A DNA stretch of 54,516 nucleotides, from NCBI GenBank assembly GCA_021766785.1, contig JAICBP010000076.1, positions 129,225 through 183,740 of the forward strand, written 5' to 3'. Shown here piece by piece: positions 27,701 to 36,609 of this stretch. This DNA is from Sulfurimonas sp. endosymbiont of Alviniconcha boucheti (GTDB lineage: Bacteria; Campylobacterota; Campylobacteria; Campylobacterales; Sulfurimonadaceae). Below the pieces are notes generated by a model, which did not search any database, was not told the DNA's origin, and saw nothing but the letters and a program-made list of their open reading frames with translations. Both the position numbers and the translations under genes were made by a program. The first letter of the stretch is position 1, and every line of letters begins with the position of its first letter.

Positions 27701-27936
27701 AATAGAGGAGCTTTATGGAGTGTGTACATTTTATATCTGTAAATATTTACTAATAGGTTAAATGCCAAAAGCCCCAAAAGAACTTCAAACCAAATGGCAT
27801 TATATATCTCAGCTTTAGCTGTCATAGTACCAAAATCATTCTCAATTATAGTTGCATACCCTATTGATACTGCAAAAATAAGCATAAGAATTGCCATACT
27901 CTTCATTGATGAGATGAAAGATAGAACTTGTTTCAT
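24790..27936 (-). CDS. ccsBA: Fused cytochrome c synthase CcsBA (system II)
   Basis: 1048 residues joining ResB/CcsB and CcsA. The N-terminal half has the CcsB membrane segments (residues ~8-25, 45-60, 75-95 and one near 430) with periplasmic domains. The C-terminal part has six or more membrane segments and the WWD heme-handling motif WGRYWGWDPKETWALV, plus conserved histidines in FVLHTMGLALRWYISGHAPW and HLSW/IHVSM. The synthase carries heme out and attaches it to CxxCH apocytochromes. A single fused polypeptide is typical of Campylobacterota. A soluble insert of about 250 residues (from KTILLFDKGHTEKFGKL onward) separates the halves. First gene of ccsBA-DUF2461-hemH. Confidence 0.95.
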   Translation of the reverse strand: MKQVLSFISSMKSMAILMLIFAVSIGYATIIENDFGTMTAKAEIYNAIWFEVLLGLLAFNLLVNIYRYKMYTLHKAPLFIFHIGFLVVLFGAAVTRYTGFEGTMHIREGGESSSILSAETFVTLQASENGQHSKAESSVYLSNKNDNILSLSTKVGDKKIIANLFEYIPDAVETLVEDKKNGEPIAKFMITSQGVGKPVVIAQGEYFDAGSFILDFSSHKTFTKPVVKIILEDDTLYIAHKERLSFLKMIDRSKGELQANEKDELNKRVLYSTTSGGSFVLRDFMVHAAKRLVSNSASKINRKMRMNSSGVDALRFFIRVNDTRKEVYVFWRKGELGIPTDLTIDGVKVSIAIGVKDIHIPFKIKLVKFQLDRYPGSMSPASYASDVILVDKEKGINMPYRIYMNHILEYRGYRFFQASYDRDEKGTLLSVNNDPGTLPTYIGYFLLSLGLFWSLFSKKHRFAKLTDKAIKASAKRVAPAILALFMVSVSTPSIAAELDPALKTILLFDKGHTEKFGKLIIQDTRGRMKPMNTLAIEILEKMHRSADIKIGSKSLNADQVILGMMIRPDIYKDVKLIRTSDPKINDTLGIKHNAKYASFSQFFQNFKNMQGYKLNELVDTATRKAPKDRNKLDKAVLKIDERVNVAYMVFTGSLLKIWPAPHDKTNKWLATIDALETFSPEVRLEVRNAAVAYFSAVDEALSNGKWDKADKALKKIDAYQHKYGSAVYPSANKIKAELFYNSTNVFEFLWPLYFMMGFVLLFASFANIIYPKIKMRLLSRSALGLLALFFVLHTMGLALRWYISGHAPWSNGFESMTYIAWATVLAGFIFSKHSPITLAATAILSGLILFVAHLSWMNPQVTNLVPVLNSYWLSIHVSMITASYGFLGLGALLGFISVLLYAIANENNRRVIALSIKELNAINEMSLMVGLVLLTIGNFLGGVWANESWGRYWGWDPKETWALVTILVYAVVIHLRFIKSIYNEFNYSVISLLSFTSVLMTYFGVNYYLAGMHSYAKGDSVPIPDFVPVTYTILAIVILLAFRNRKIA

Positions 27937-28124
27937 TAAAACTCCTTAAAATTCAAATTGTAGTAGCTATAAGCAAATAGATAGTATCTTTTGAGATTAA
28001 ATTGCAATCTTAAATTTTTAAAGGATAATTTTGAAGTCAAAATCTTAAAAAAATAGATTTAAAGGGAAATAATGCTATCCTTTCATTATAAATTTTATCT
28101 CTAATAACACAACTAAGGAAAAAA

Positions 28125-29336
28125 ATGATTAAGTCACTACGTGGAATGAATGATATACTTAGAGAAGATTATGAGCGCTTTACATACTTCATAAGCCTAG
28201 CGACAGAGGTTGCACAAAACTATGGCTTTCATTTTATTGAAACGCCACTGCTAGAGGAGACTGCCCTTTTTAAACGTAGTGTTGGAGAGAGCAGTGACAT
28301 CGTTGGTAAAGAGATGTATCAGTTCATAGATAAGGGTGAAAATGATGTCTCTCTGCGTCCAGAGGGAACTGCTGGTGTTGTTCGTGCCTTTGTAGAGCAG
28401 AAACTTGACCGTGCTGGTGGGATACACCGCTTTTTCTACTATGGATCTATGTTTCGCTATGAACGTCCACAAAAAGGTCGCCTCCGTCAATTTCATCAGT
28501 TTGGAGTCGAGAGTTTTGGTGTTGCAAGTGTTTATGAAGATGCGACTATGATTATGATGATTGCTGACATTCTCAAACGATGTGGGATTGGGTATCGTTT
28601 ACAAATAAATTCACTTGGTGATCAAAACTGTATGCCTGAGTATCGTAACGCTCTTGTAAGTTTTATAGAGTCTATTGAGAATAAAATCTGTGAAGATTGT
28701 CAACGTCGTAAATCTACAAACCCTATCCGTGTACTTGATTGTAAAAATGAGCATTGTCAATCTCTTTATGAGAATGCACCAAAACTCATCAACTCTCTTT
28801 GTAAGGAGTGTGAGAGTGACTTTAATAAGTTAAAACAGATTTTAAATGACAACGGTGTAGCTTTTGAAATAGATACAAATCTTGTTCGTGGATTAGACTA
28901 CTACTCTAAGACGGCGTTTGAGTTTGTAAGTGATAATATCGGTAGCCAAAGTGCTATTGCTGGTGGTGGGCGATATGATAGGCTTGTAGAGTTTTTAGAT
29001 GGCCGTCCTACCCCTGCCGTTGGTTTTGCTATGGGAATAGAACGACTTATGGAGCTTATTGTTATGCCTGAAATTACTCGCAAGGGGTATTACATAGGTG
29101 CTATGGATACAGAGGCTGTAGATTTAGTTGTGCAATTAACACAGATAAAACGCAACAAGACAAAAGTAACTTGTGATTATAAGGCAAAAAGCCTCAAAAA
29201 TCACCTTAAAGCGGCAGATAAAGTTCATGCTAGGTTCTGTTGTGTTATAGGTGAGAATGAACGTAATGATAATACTATTTGGGTAAAGGATTTAGAGACT
29301 AAAACAGAAAAGGTTATGAAGCTTAAGGATTTTTAG
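28125..29336 (+). CDS. hisS: Histidyl-tRNA synthetase
   Basis: 403 residues, class II synthetase. Start MIKSLRGMNDIL; motif 2 in FRYERPQKGRLRQFHQFGVE; histidine-binding LVRGLDYYSKTAFEF; motif 3 in AVGFAMGIERLM. The C-terminal anticodon-binding domain is short. It charges tRNA-His. The 188 bases upstream carry the divergent promoters of hisS and ccsBA. The ATG has AAGGA upstream; speA follows after 20 bases. Confidence 0.96.
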   Translation: MIKSLRGMNDILREDYERFTYFISLATEVAQNYGFHFIETPLLEETALFKRSVGESSDIVGKEMYQFIDKGENDVSLRPEGTAGVVRAFVEQKLDRAGGIHRFFYYGSMFRYERPQKGRLRQFHQFGVESFGVASVYEDATMIMMIADILKRCGIGYRLQINSLGDQNCMPEYRNALVSFIESIENKICEDCQRRKSTNPIRVLDCKNEHCQSLYENAPKLINSLCKECESDFNKLKQILNDNGVAFEIDTNLVRGLDYYSKTAFEFVSDNIGSQSAIAGGGRYDRLVEFLDGRPTPAVGFAMGIERLMELIVMPEITRKGYYIGAMDTEAVDLVVQLTQIKRNKTKVTCDYKAKSLKNHLKAADKVHARFCCVIGENERNDNTIWVKDLETKTEKVMKLKDF

Positions 29337-29356
29337 ATGGAAATTAGGAGATTTCT

Positions 29357-31186
29357 TTGAAACATTATGGTTTACAACATTGGTCGGAAAATAACTTTAC
29401 TATAAAGAATGGTGAACTAATAGTCAATACTAAATCCCACCCTTCTCTCTTGGAGATCACTTCCACTATCCGAGCAGAAGATGTACGAGGACCTATAATT
29501 TTACGTTTTCCACACCTTATACAAAAACAACTTCAAAATCTCTATAAACATTTTGAGTACTCTATAGAAGAGAATAACTACAAAGGCTCTTTTAAAGCTG
29601 TTTTTCCACTCAAGGTAAATCAGTTTCCTCATCTGGTTCAAGCCGTTGTTGATGCTGGAAAAATGTTAAACTATGGTCTAGAAGCTGGAAGTAAAGCTGA
29701 ACTTATTCTCGCTATGAGCCATATAAATGAAGGTGCTTATATAACGGTAAATGGTTTCAAAGATAAGGAGATGATTACTCTTGCCTTTATCGCAGCACAA
29801 AGTGGACATAATATAGTACTCACTATAGAGGGCTTAGGTGAACTTAAAACTATCATTGAGGTAGCCCAAGAGTCAAGTCTCACTATACCAAAAATAGGTA
29901 TCCGTGTACGTTTACATGCTACAGGAAGTGGTTCATGGGCAAAGAGTGGTGGGATGGATGCTAAGTTTGGACTGACAGCTACAGAGATACTCGAGGCAAC
30001 AAGACTCCTTAAAGAGAATAATCTTTTAGAGCACTTTACTATGATCCACTTTCATATTGGTTCACAGATGGATGACATCTCTCCTATGAAACGCTCATTA
30101 AGAGAGGCTGGAAATATATACGCAGAGTTGAAGATGTTAGGTGCTTCAGCACTCTCTAGTATAAATATTGGTGGAGGTTTAGCCGTTAATTATACTCAAA
30201 ATGATCACTCAGTCATGCATAATTATACCCTTGAAGAGTTCTCTAGTAGTGTTGTCTTTTTACTTGGAGAGATTATGGATGCTAAAGGCATTGCACATCC
30301 AGATATTTTTACTGAGTCTGGTCGCTATATTGTCGCATCGCACTCTGTACTTATTACTCCTGTTCTTGAACTCTTTTCTCAAGATTATCATGAAAATTTA
30401 CTTGATTTAAAGAACTCAAACCCTCCTCTAGTTGAAGAGCTTCATGATCTTTATAGGACACTCTCACCTAAAAATGCGCTAGAATACCTTCACGATGCAC
30501 TTGATCATATTGAGTCACTTTTCACACTATTTGATTTAGGTTATATTGACCTTCAAGATAGATCAAATGCAGAAATATTAGTCCACAATATTATAAAAAA
30601 GTCCTTATCTCTCACTTCAAATGTTGAGTCAAAGGAACTAAAAGAGCTACAAGTCCATATGCAAGAGCGCTATCTTATAAATGCTTCCATTTTTCAAAGC
30701 ATTCCAGACCACTGGGGCTTAACACAAAATTTTCCAGTAATGCCTATCCACCATCTTGAGCAAAAACCCCTCCGAGGAGCTTCTATCTGGGATATAACCT
30801 GTGATAGTGATGGAGAGATAGGTTTTAATCCCTCTGAACCATTATATCTACACGATATAGATTTAAAAAATGAAGAGTATTTTCTTGCATTTTTTAATAC
30901 AGGAGCTTATCAAGAAGCACTTGGAATGTCTCATAACCTTTTTACTCATCCAAATGAATATACAATAGAGATTAATGACAAAGATTTTACAATTAGCAAT
31001 GCTCAAGAGTCTAAAAATATCCTAGAGATCCTCTCTTCTCTTGGATATGATGCTCAAAAACTTTTAGAAAAGCTTAAAAGAGAGCTTACAAAAAGCACTT
31101 TTATCACAGAAAAAGAAAAAAATGATACACTATCAAAATTAGAGATTTTTCTCTCTCAAAATGGGTATCTTAGAACAACAAGTTAA
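29357..31186 (+). CDS. speA: Biosynthetic arginine decarboxylase
   Basis: 609 residues, a little shorter than E. coli SpeA (658). Fold III PLP enzyme: the PLP lysine is K86 in FPLKVNQ, with GLEAGSKAEL, IRVRLHATGSGSWAKSGG, IHFHIGSQMDD, INIGGGLAVNY and FTESGRYIVASH typical of SpeA. It makes agmatine from arginine for putrescine/spermidine synthesis. The start is a TTG at 29357 with AGGAG upstream. It sits between hisS and cysE (eight-base gap), probably one operon. Confidence 0.94.
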   Translation: MKHYGLQHWSENNFTIKNGELIVNTKSHPSLLEITSTIRAEDVRGPIILRFPHLIQKQLQNLYKHFEYSIEENNYKGSFKAVFPLKVNQFPHLVQAVVDAGKMLNYGLEAGSKAELILAMSHINEGAYITVNGFKDKEMITLAFIAAQSGHNIVLTIEGLGELKTIIEVAQESSLTIPKIGIRVRLHATGSGSWAKSGGMDAKFGLTATEILEATRLLKENNLLEHFTMIHFHIGSQMDDISPMKRSLREAGNIYAELKMLGASALSSINIGGGLAVNYTQNDHSVMHNYTLEEFSSSVVFLLGEIMDAKGIAHPDIFTESGRYIVASHSVLITPVLELFSQDYHENLLDLKNSNPPLVEELHDLYRTLSPKNALEYLHDALDHIESLFTLFDLGYIDLQDRSNAEILVHNIIKKSLSLTSNVESKELKELQVHMQERYLINASIFQSIPDHWGLTQNFPVMPIHHLEQKPLRGASIWDITCDSDGEIGFNPSEPLYLHDIDLKNEEYFLAFFNTGAYQEALGMSHNLFTHPNEYTIEINDKDFTISNAQESKNILEILSSLGYDAQKLLEKLKRELTKSTFITEKEKNDTLSKLEIFLSQNGYLRTTS

Positions 31187-31194
31187 GGTTTTTT

Positions 31195-31896
31195 ATGGGA
31201 ATTTATACAGATATAAAAGAAGATTTTTCAAATGCTTACCACAATGACCCTGCCCTCAACTCCAAAACTGACTTTCTTTTTAACTACCCTGGCGTTTGGG
31301 CTGTTGCTTGGTACCGTATTGCAAATAGGCTCTACCATGCAAACTTCAAACGTTTGGCTCGTATAATAATGGGAATAAACCAAATCTTTACTCATATAGA
31401 CATTCATCCTGCAGCGACTATTGGAAAGCGTCTTTTTATTGACCATGGAACAGGTGTAGTTATTGGAGAAACGGCAGTTATTGAAGATGATGTTCTCATC
31501 TATCAAGGTGTCACACTTGGTGGCGTTTCACTCGATCAAGGCAAACGCCACCCTACTATAAGAAAAGGTGTAGTAATCGGTGCTGGAGCAAAAGTACTTG
31601 GGAATATTACAATAGGAGAATACTCAAAAATAGGGGCTAATTCTGTTGTAGTCAAAGAAGTACCAGCATGCTCTACTGCTATTGGTATTCCTGCGCATGT
31701 TATAGAAAAAGGTCGCTGTAAAGATCCATTTATGCACAATATGCTTCCTGATATTAACAAAGAGATGTTTGAGTATATGCTCAAACGTGTAGCTGTTTTA
31801 GAACATATTTTAGTTGAAGACAACAAAGAGTTACTTGTGCAAGACCTTGAACTTGAACATATCTATGAATCTTTTATAAATTCTATGAAAAATTAG
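31195..31896 (+). CDS. cysE: Serine O-acetyltransferase
   Basis: 233 residues. The N-terminal helical part has NYPGVWAVAWYRIANRLYHANF. The left-handed beta-helix of hexapeptide repeats contains the catalytic segment HPAATIGKRLFIDHGTGVVIGE and GVTLGGVSLDQGKRHPTI. It acetylates serine with acetyl-CoA, the first step of cysteine synthesis. The length fits the short-tailed bacterial form. Eight bases after speA. Confidence 0.95.
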   Translation: MGIYTDIKEDFSNAYHNDPALNSKTDFLFNYPGVWAVAWYRIANRLYHANFKRLARIIMGINQIFTHIDIHPAATIGKRLFIDHGTGVVIGETAVIEDDVLIYQGVTLGGVSLDQGKRHPTIRKGVVIGAGAKVLGNITIGEYSKIGANSVVVKEVPACSTAIGIPAHVIEKGRCKDPFMHNMLPDINKEMFEYMLKRVAVLEHILVEDNKELLVQDLELEHIYESFINSMKN

Positions 31897-31928
31897 TTCA
31901 CCTTAATTTATATCTACTATTATTTTAG

Positions 31929-31934
31929 TATAAT
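31929..31934 (+). promoter_or_regulatory. Probable -10 element for aspC
   Basis: TATAAT in the context TTTTAGTATAATTC, 30 bases before the ATG and ahead of TGGAG. Campylobacterota sigma-70 promoters rely mainly on an extended -10 box, which this matches; no clear -35. Confidence 0.45.
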
Positions 31935-31964
31935 TCATTTTATATAAATTATGGAGATTTTTTA

Positions 31965-33128
31965 ATGCTAACTCATCGTGTAAACACACTCTCAGAATCA
32001 ATCACAATTGCTGTATCGACACTTGCTCAAGAGCTTAAAGCCAAAGGTAAAGATATTTTAAGTTTTTCTGCTGGTGAACCAGACTTTGGTACTCCACAAA
32101 TCATTAAAGATGCTGCTATTGAAGCGATTAATAATGACTTTACAAAATATACGGCTGTTGATGGTATTCCTGCCCTTAAAAAGGCTATAGCGAATAAACT
32201 ACAACGTGATAATGGACTGACATATACTTCAGATCAAATCATCGTAAATAATGGTGCGAAACACTCTCTCTTTAATCTTTTTTCTGCAACTATAGATAAA
32301 GGTGATGAAGTGATAATCCCTTCACCATACTGGGTTACTTATCCTGAACTTGTTAAATACTGTGGCGGGAGTGTTGTCAAAATAGAGACCCAAGATGTTT
32401 CTGCATTTAAGATTACTCCTAAGCAGTTGAAAAATGCTCTTACACCAAAAACAAAGATGCTTATTCTCACAACACCATCAAACCCAACAGGAAGTGTTTA
32501 CTCAAAAGAAGAGCTTACTGCATTAGCAAAAGTTTTAGAAGGTACTAATGTTATAGTGGCAAGTGATGAGATGTATGAGAAACTTGTTTATGAAGGTAGT
32601 TTTACTTCAGCAGCATCAGTAAGTCAGGATATGTATAAGCGTACTATCACTATTAATGGTCTCTCCAAATCAGTAGCGATGACAGGATGGCGTTTTGGTT
32701 ATATGGCAGCAGATAATAGAGAACTTATTCAAGCAACAAAAAAGCTTCAAGGACAAAGTACATCAAATATTAACTCTATTACTCAGATGGCAGCTATCGT
32801 TGCGCTAGATGGTAAAGCAGATAAAGATATAGAAATGATGCGACAAGAGTTTAAAGCTCGTCGTGATGAAGCTGTAAAACTTTTTAATAATATAAAAGGA
32901 GTAAGTGTCCTAAAACCAGATGGTGCTTTTTACCTTTTTGTAAATATTTCAGAAGTATCTAATGACTCTCTTGTATTTGCTAAAAAACTTCTTGAGAGTA
33001 CTGGTGTAGCTGTTGTTCCAGGTATTGGTTTTGGTTGTGAAGGGTACTTTAGATTTAGTTTTGCAACAGATATTGAGAGTATTCGTATAGGAATTGCACG
33101 TATTGAAAAGTTTATAAAAGAGCTATAG
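31965..33128 (+). CDS. aspC: Aspartate aminotransferase (class I/II, fold I PLP)
   Basis: 387 residues. DFGTPQIIKDAAIEAI, the PLP-phosphate and ring contacts around NNGAKHSLFNLFSA, SNPTGSVY, SDEMYEKLVY and the PLP lysine K235 in GLSKSVAMTGWRFGY; the substrate Arg is in GYFRFSFA. It transfers amino groups between aspartate and 2-oxoglutarate. This subgroup (Ib-type) sometimes also accepts prephenate or other amino acids, so exact specificity is not certain. It has its own promoter after cysE and a hairpin after the stop. Confidence 0.92.
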   Translation: MLTHRVNTLSESITIAVSTLAQELKAKGKDILSFSAGEPDFGTPQIIKDAAIEAINNDFTKYTAVDGIPALKKAIANKLQRDNGLTYTSDQIIVNNGAKHSLFNLFSATIDKGDEVIIPSPYWVTYPELVKYCGGSVVKIETQDVSAFKITPKQLKNALTPKTKMLILTTPSNPTGSVYSKEELTALAKVLEGTNVIVASDEMYEKLVYEGSFTSAASVSQDMYKRTITINGLSKSVAMTGWRFGYMAADNRELIQATKKLQGQSTSNINSITQMAAIVALDGKADKDIEMMRQEFKARRDEAVKLFNNIKGVSVLKPDGAFYLFVNISEVSNDSLVFAKKLLESTGVAVVPGIGFGCEGYFRFSFATDIESIRIGIARIEKFIKEL

Positions 33129-33137
33129 AAGACTCTT

Positions 33138-33164
33138 TTAGAATCTCTACTTAAGAGATTCTAA
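33138..33164. terminator. Convergent hairpin, probable bidirectional terminator
   Basis: A perfect 11-base stem: TTAGAATCTCT (33138-33148) and AGAGATTCTAA (33154-33164) around ACTTA. It lies ten bases after the aspC stop. On the other strand it covers the last codons and stop of the 66-aa gene. T-runs are short on both sides, so efficiency is uncertain. Confidence 0.55.
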
Positions 33165-33347
33165 GGCTTTTATAACTTCGTCTAGGTTATCCATAGGAAT
33201 ATGAACTTTCCAATCAGGTGCTTCACTATTTCCAGTCAATGAGATACCTATACTTGCTACAGGAGCACTATCTTCTCCATAGGGTTTCTCTATTTTAGTA
33301 ACAGAGATTGTCCCTTTTTTTGTTGAATGTAATGGAATCGTTTTCAT
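33147..33347 (-). CDS. Small conserved-type protein, 66 aa
   Basis: I do not recognise it. The sequence is compact and soluble, with an apparent beta-rich front (GTISVTKIEKPYG, ASIGISLTG) and a short helix at the end (NLDEVIKALESLK). It has no cysteines. It is placed 28 bases after lpxD on the same strand and has AAAGGA before the ATG. Its stop codon lies in the loop of the convergent hairpin. Confidence 0.65.
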   Translation of the reverse strand: MKTIPLHSTKKGTISVTKIEKPYGEDSAPVASIGISLTGNSEAPDWKVHIPMDNLDEVIKALESLK

Positions 33348-33375
33348 TTTTCTATCCTTTTATCTATTTTCGTAC

Positions 33376-34326
33376 TTACTTTATAAGTCTAGCTAATTTC
33401 ACCTGAATTTTTAACCACACTCTATGATTCATCAATGGAAAACCTGCAAATGTTTTTCCACTCTCTTTGATACTCTTTGTCACACCACTTCTAGCAGCAA
33501 ATGTATTAAACGGAGCTACCTCTAAATGTCCTGCTACCCCTGATTGTGCACCAAAGACATTGTTACGACCAATGATAGAAGATCCTGCTAGACCACTTTG
33601 AGCTGCAAAAACACTGCCTTCGCCTATTTCACAATTGTGACCAACTTGAATAAGGTTATCTAAACGTGAACCTTTCTTAATAAGAGTAGTACCAAATACT
33701 GCACGGTCAATAGTTGTATTAGCACCAATCTCTACATTATCTTCAATAACAACATTACCAATATGATAAATCTTTTTATGCTCGCCTAGTCTATTTGAAG
33801 CAAAACCAAAACCATCACTCCCAATAACTGTACCAGCATGAATAATAGACTCGCTACCAATTGTACAATCACGATAGAGCACAACATTTGGATAGAGAAT
33901 AGTATTATCGCCTATTATAGCATTTGAGCCTACATAAACGCCAGCCATAAGTGTAGTGTTTTTTCCTATTACTGCGCCATTTGCAACTTCAGCCTTTGGT
34001 GAGATTATACTCCCCTCACCTATTATAGCCTTAGGACTCTCTCTATCTTCAAGAGCAGGAGCAAATTTTGCTGTGACTCTTGCCATCTCCCAGTAAGGTG
34101 CATCGACAACAAGTGCTACCGTTGAGTCTGGGATATACTTCACAGTAGAAGCATCACAAATAATAGCACCAGCGTTGGAGTTTGCGATATCTTTAATATA
34201 CTTAGAGTTTGATACAAAAGAGAGTTCTGTAGTAGTGGCGTTTGAGAGAGTATTCATAGAAGTAATCTCTTTATCAGATCCACTAAAGCTAGCGCCTATA
34301 AGTTTAGCTATTGCACTGAGTTTCAT
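33376..34326 (-). CDS. lpxD: UDP-3-O-acylglucosamine N-acyltransferase
   Basis: 316 residues. N-terminal uridine-binding domain, then a left-handed beta-helix of hexapeptide repeats ([21 protein letters not shown] and so on). The catalytic His is in the [14 protein letters not shown] segment, after the [15 protein letters not shown] turn. It adds the N-linked hydroxyacyl chain in lipid A synthesis on the inner membrane face. It follows ilvN by three bases; an ilvB-ilvN-lpxD order is, as I recall, shared with Campylobacter. Confidence 0.95.
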   Translation of the reverse strand: MKLSAIAKLIGASFSGSDKEITSMNTLSNATTTELSFVSNSKYIKDIANSNAGAIICDASTVKYIPDSTVALVVDAPYWEMARVTAKFAPALEDRESPKAIIGEGSIISPKAEVANGAVIGKNTTLMAGVYVGSNAIIGDNTILYPNVVLYRDCTIGSESIIHAGTVIGSDGFGFASNRLGEHKKIYHIGNVVIEDNVEIGANTTIDRAVFGTTLIKKGSRLDNLIQVGHNCEIGEGSVFAAQSGLAGSSIIGRNNVFGAQSGVAGHLEVAPFNTFAARSGVTKSIKESGKTFAGFPLMNHRVWLKIQVKLARLIK

Positions 34327-34329
34327 CTC

Positions 34330-34806
34330 TTATCTCTCTAGTGCAACAGCACCACTTCTGACTATCTCTTTTGGATTGTAACGTTTGAGAGCTTTGAGGA
34401 AATTGTCTATACGCTTTGGTTCATCTGCTGCCATGGCAATAATAGTGTTCTCCCCTGCATTAACAATCTTACCATTATAAGCTTCACAAAGGGCTTGAAT
34501 ATCACTAAGATTTTCACTTACAGGAAATTTTATCATAGCTATCTCTTTCTCTACCATATCTTCATGCTCATAGACACGAAGTACAGGAATAAGTTTATGG
34601 AGTTGTTTTGTGATCTGTTCAATAACGCGAATACTTCCTGAAGTTACTATTGTCAAACGAGAGTACTTACTCTCAGGGATAGGAGCCACTGTTAAAGAGG
34701 TAATATTATATCCACGTCCAGAGAAGAGGTCAGTGATACGTGAGAGTACACTTGCCTCATTTACAACGATTACTGAAACTACTCTTCTTTCCCTATTATC
34801 AGTCAT
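34330..34806 (-). CDS. ilvN: Acetolactate synthase small (regulatory) subunit
   Basis: 158 residues with an N-terminal ACT domain (VVSVIVVNEASVLSRITDLFSGRGYNITSLTVAP) and a C-terminal IlvN-type domain (VSENLSDIQALCEAYNGKIVNAGENTIIAMAA). It confers valine feedback control on the catalytic subunit. The ATG overlaps the ilvB stop by one base. The gene is named ilvH in some related genomes. Confidence 0.94.
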   Translation of the reverse strand: MTDNRERRVVSVIVVNEASVLSRITDLFSGRGYNITSLTVAPIPESKYSRLTIVTSGSIRVIEQITKQLHKLIPVLRVYEHEDMVEKEIAMIKFPVSENLSDIQALCEAYNGKIVNAGENTIIAMAADEPKRIDNFLKALKRYNPKEIVRSGAVALER

Positions 34807-36503
34807 TATTTACTCTCCTTTTTCTCTAATAACATCATATTAAATAGACTTCCACCTGCAGGTACCATTGGCATAACATTTTCCATTCTGTGGACTATTA
34901 CCTCTATAAATGCCACTACATTTTTCTCAATAGCATCTTTTAGAGCAGTATCAAACTCCTCCTTTGTATGCACTCTATACCCTACTCCACCGAAAGCTTC
35001 AGAGAGTTTTACAAAGTCTGGCTGTACTGAAAGATCTGTCTCTGAGTGGCGTTTATCATAAAAGAGTGTCTGCCACTGACGAACCATACCAAGAAAGTTG
35101 TTGTTGAGTATGATATTAATGACTGGTATCTTTTTCTCTACTGCAGTCATAAGCTCTTGTACATTCATTAATATTGAGCCATCACCTGTAAAGTTTATAC
35201 TTATTTTTTCAGGACAAGCTGCTTTTACACCGATAGCAGCTGGAAAGCCAAAGCCCATCGTTCCAAGTCCTGAAGAGCTTATAAACTGACGAGGTCTAGT
35301 AAATGGATAAAACTGTCCAGCCCACATCTGATGCTGTCCAACATCTGTAGAGATATTTGCATCATCACCAAGAAGTTCACCAACACGCTTTATAACCCAC
35401 TGAGGTTTAATCCTCTCAGAATCTTCATGAAATGCTAGAGGGTGTAAGGCATTAAAATTTTTAATAGTTTCTCTCCAAGACTCATACTTTAGAGCATCTA
35501 TCTTCTCAATCTGTGTAAGCATATCATTAACAACATTTTTTACATCACCAACTATAGGAAAGTCGGCGTTTACAAGTTTAGAGATGGAAGCAGGATCTAT
35601 ATCTACATGAATTACATCAGCATTTTTAGCAAATTCAGAGAGTTTACCAGTAACACGATCATCAAATCTTGCACCAAGAGCAATTACTAAATCAGTTTCA
35701 CTCATCGCCATATTTGAGGCATAGGAGCCATGCATACCAAGCATACCGACAAGAAGCTCATCATCATAACTTAAAACGCCACGAGCCATAAAAGTCTCAA
35801 CTGCTGGAATACCACTCTTTTGTATAAACTCTCTTACTTCATAGGCTGCATTTGCATTGATAATACCACCACCAAGGTAGAAGAGTGGACGAGAAGCATT
35901 TGCTATCGCTTCTATCGCTTTTTTGATCTGTCTGGGGTTACCATTTGTATGAGGCTTATATGTCTCTAAATCAAGTTTTATATTGTAATCAAACTCCTCT
36001 ATCTGAGCAGTAACATCTTTTGGAATATCAACATGCACAGGACCAGGGCGACCAGTTCTTGCGATATAGAATGCCTCTTTTAATATACGAGGAAGATCTT
36101 TTGCATCAGTTACAAGATAGTTATGCTTTGTACAAGAGCGGCTAATGCCAACAGCATCTATCTCTTGGAAGGCATCTGTTCCGATGAGGCTCATAGGAAC
36201 CTGACCAGAGACAACAACCAGAGGAATAGAGTCCATATAAGCATCAGCTAAACCAGTTACGGCGTTTGTAAAACCAGGACCAGAAGTGATCATCGCCACT
36301 CCTACTTTTCCACTTGCTTTTGCATACCCCTCAGCAGCATGGATAGAAGCTTGCTCATGTCTGTTAAGTATATGATGAAATTTGTTCTGTTTGTAAATTT
36401 CATCATATACATTCATAATTGCTCCACCAGGGTAACCAAATACTGTATCTACACCCTCGGCAATAAATGCTTCAATGACCATTTGTGCACCACTAATTTG
36501 CAT
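34806..36503 (-). CDS. ilvB: Acetolactate synthase large (catalytic) subunit
   Basis: 565 residues. A TPP- and FAD-dependent enzyme making acetolactate or acetohydroxybutyrate for valine, leucine and isoleucine. Features: GYPGGAIMNVYDEI, the catalytic Glu in HEQASIHAAEGYAKASG, ITSGPGFTN, FGFPAAIGVKAA, and the TPP motif GDGSILMNVQEL...NNNFLGMVRQWQ. It heads the ilvB-ilvN-lpxD run. The ATG is preceded by AGGAG. Confidence 0.95.
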   Translation of the reverse strand: MQISGAQMVIEAFIAEGVDTVFGYPGGAIMNVYDEIYKQNKFHHILNRHEQASIHAAEGYAKASGKVGVAMITSGPGFTNAVTGLADAYMDSIPLVVVSGQVPMSLIGTDAFQEIDAVGISRSCTKHNYLVTDAKDLPRILKEAFYIARTGRPGPVHVDIPKDVTAQIEEFDYNIKLDLETYKPHTNGNPRQIKKAIEAIANASRPLFYLGGGIINANAAYEVREFIQKSGIPAVETFMARGVLSYDDELLVGMLGMHGSYASNMAMSETDLVIALGARFDDRVTGKLSEFAKNADVIHVDIDPASISKLVNADFPIVGDVKNVVNDMLTQIEKIDALKYESWRETIKNFNALHPLAFHEDSERIKPQWVIKRVGELLGDDANISTDVGQHQMWAGQFYPFTRPRQFISSSGLGTMGFGFPAAIGVKAACPEKISINFTGDGSILMNVQELMTAVEKKIPVINIILNNNFLGMVRQWQTLFYDKRHSETDLSVQPDFVKLSEAFGGVGYRVHTKEEFDTALKDAIEKNVVAFIEVIVHRMENVMPMVPAGGSLFNMMLLEKKESK

Positions 36504-36591
36504 GAAAAGTCTCCTATTAAAAAATAATTTTAAAATTTTGTGATTATACTCAAAAAGAGTTATGTTTAGGGTTAAAAAAAGGCTAAATTTT

Positions 36592-36609
36592 TAGACTAAG
36601 TCTAGTCTA
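36592..36609 (-). terminator. Hairpin at the 3' end of the WD40 gene
   Basis: Arms TAGACTA (36592-36598) and TAGTCTA (36603-36609) with a four-base loop; on the minus strand it is followed by AAAATTT and, later, a T-run. The WD40 gene's stop codon lies inside it. Possible terminator of the ilvA-WD40 unit before ilvB's own promoter. Confidence 0.35.
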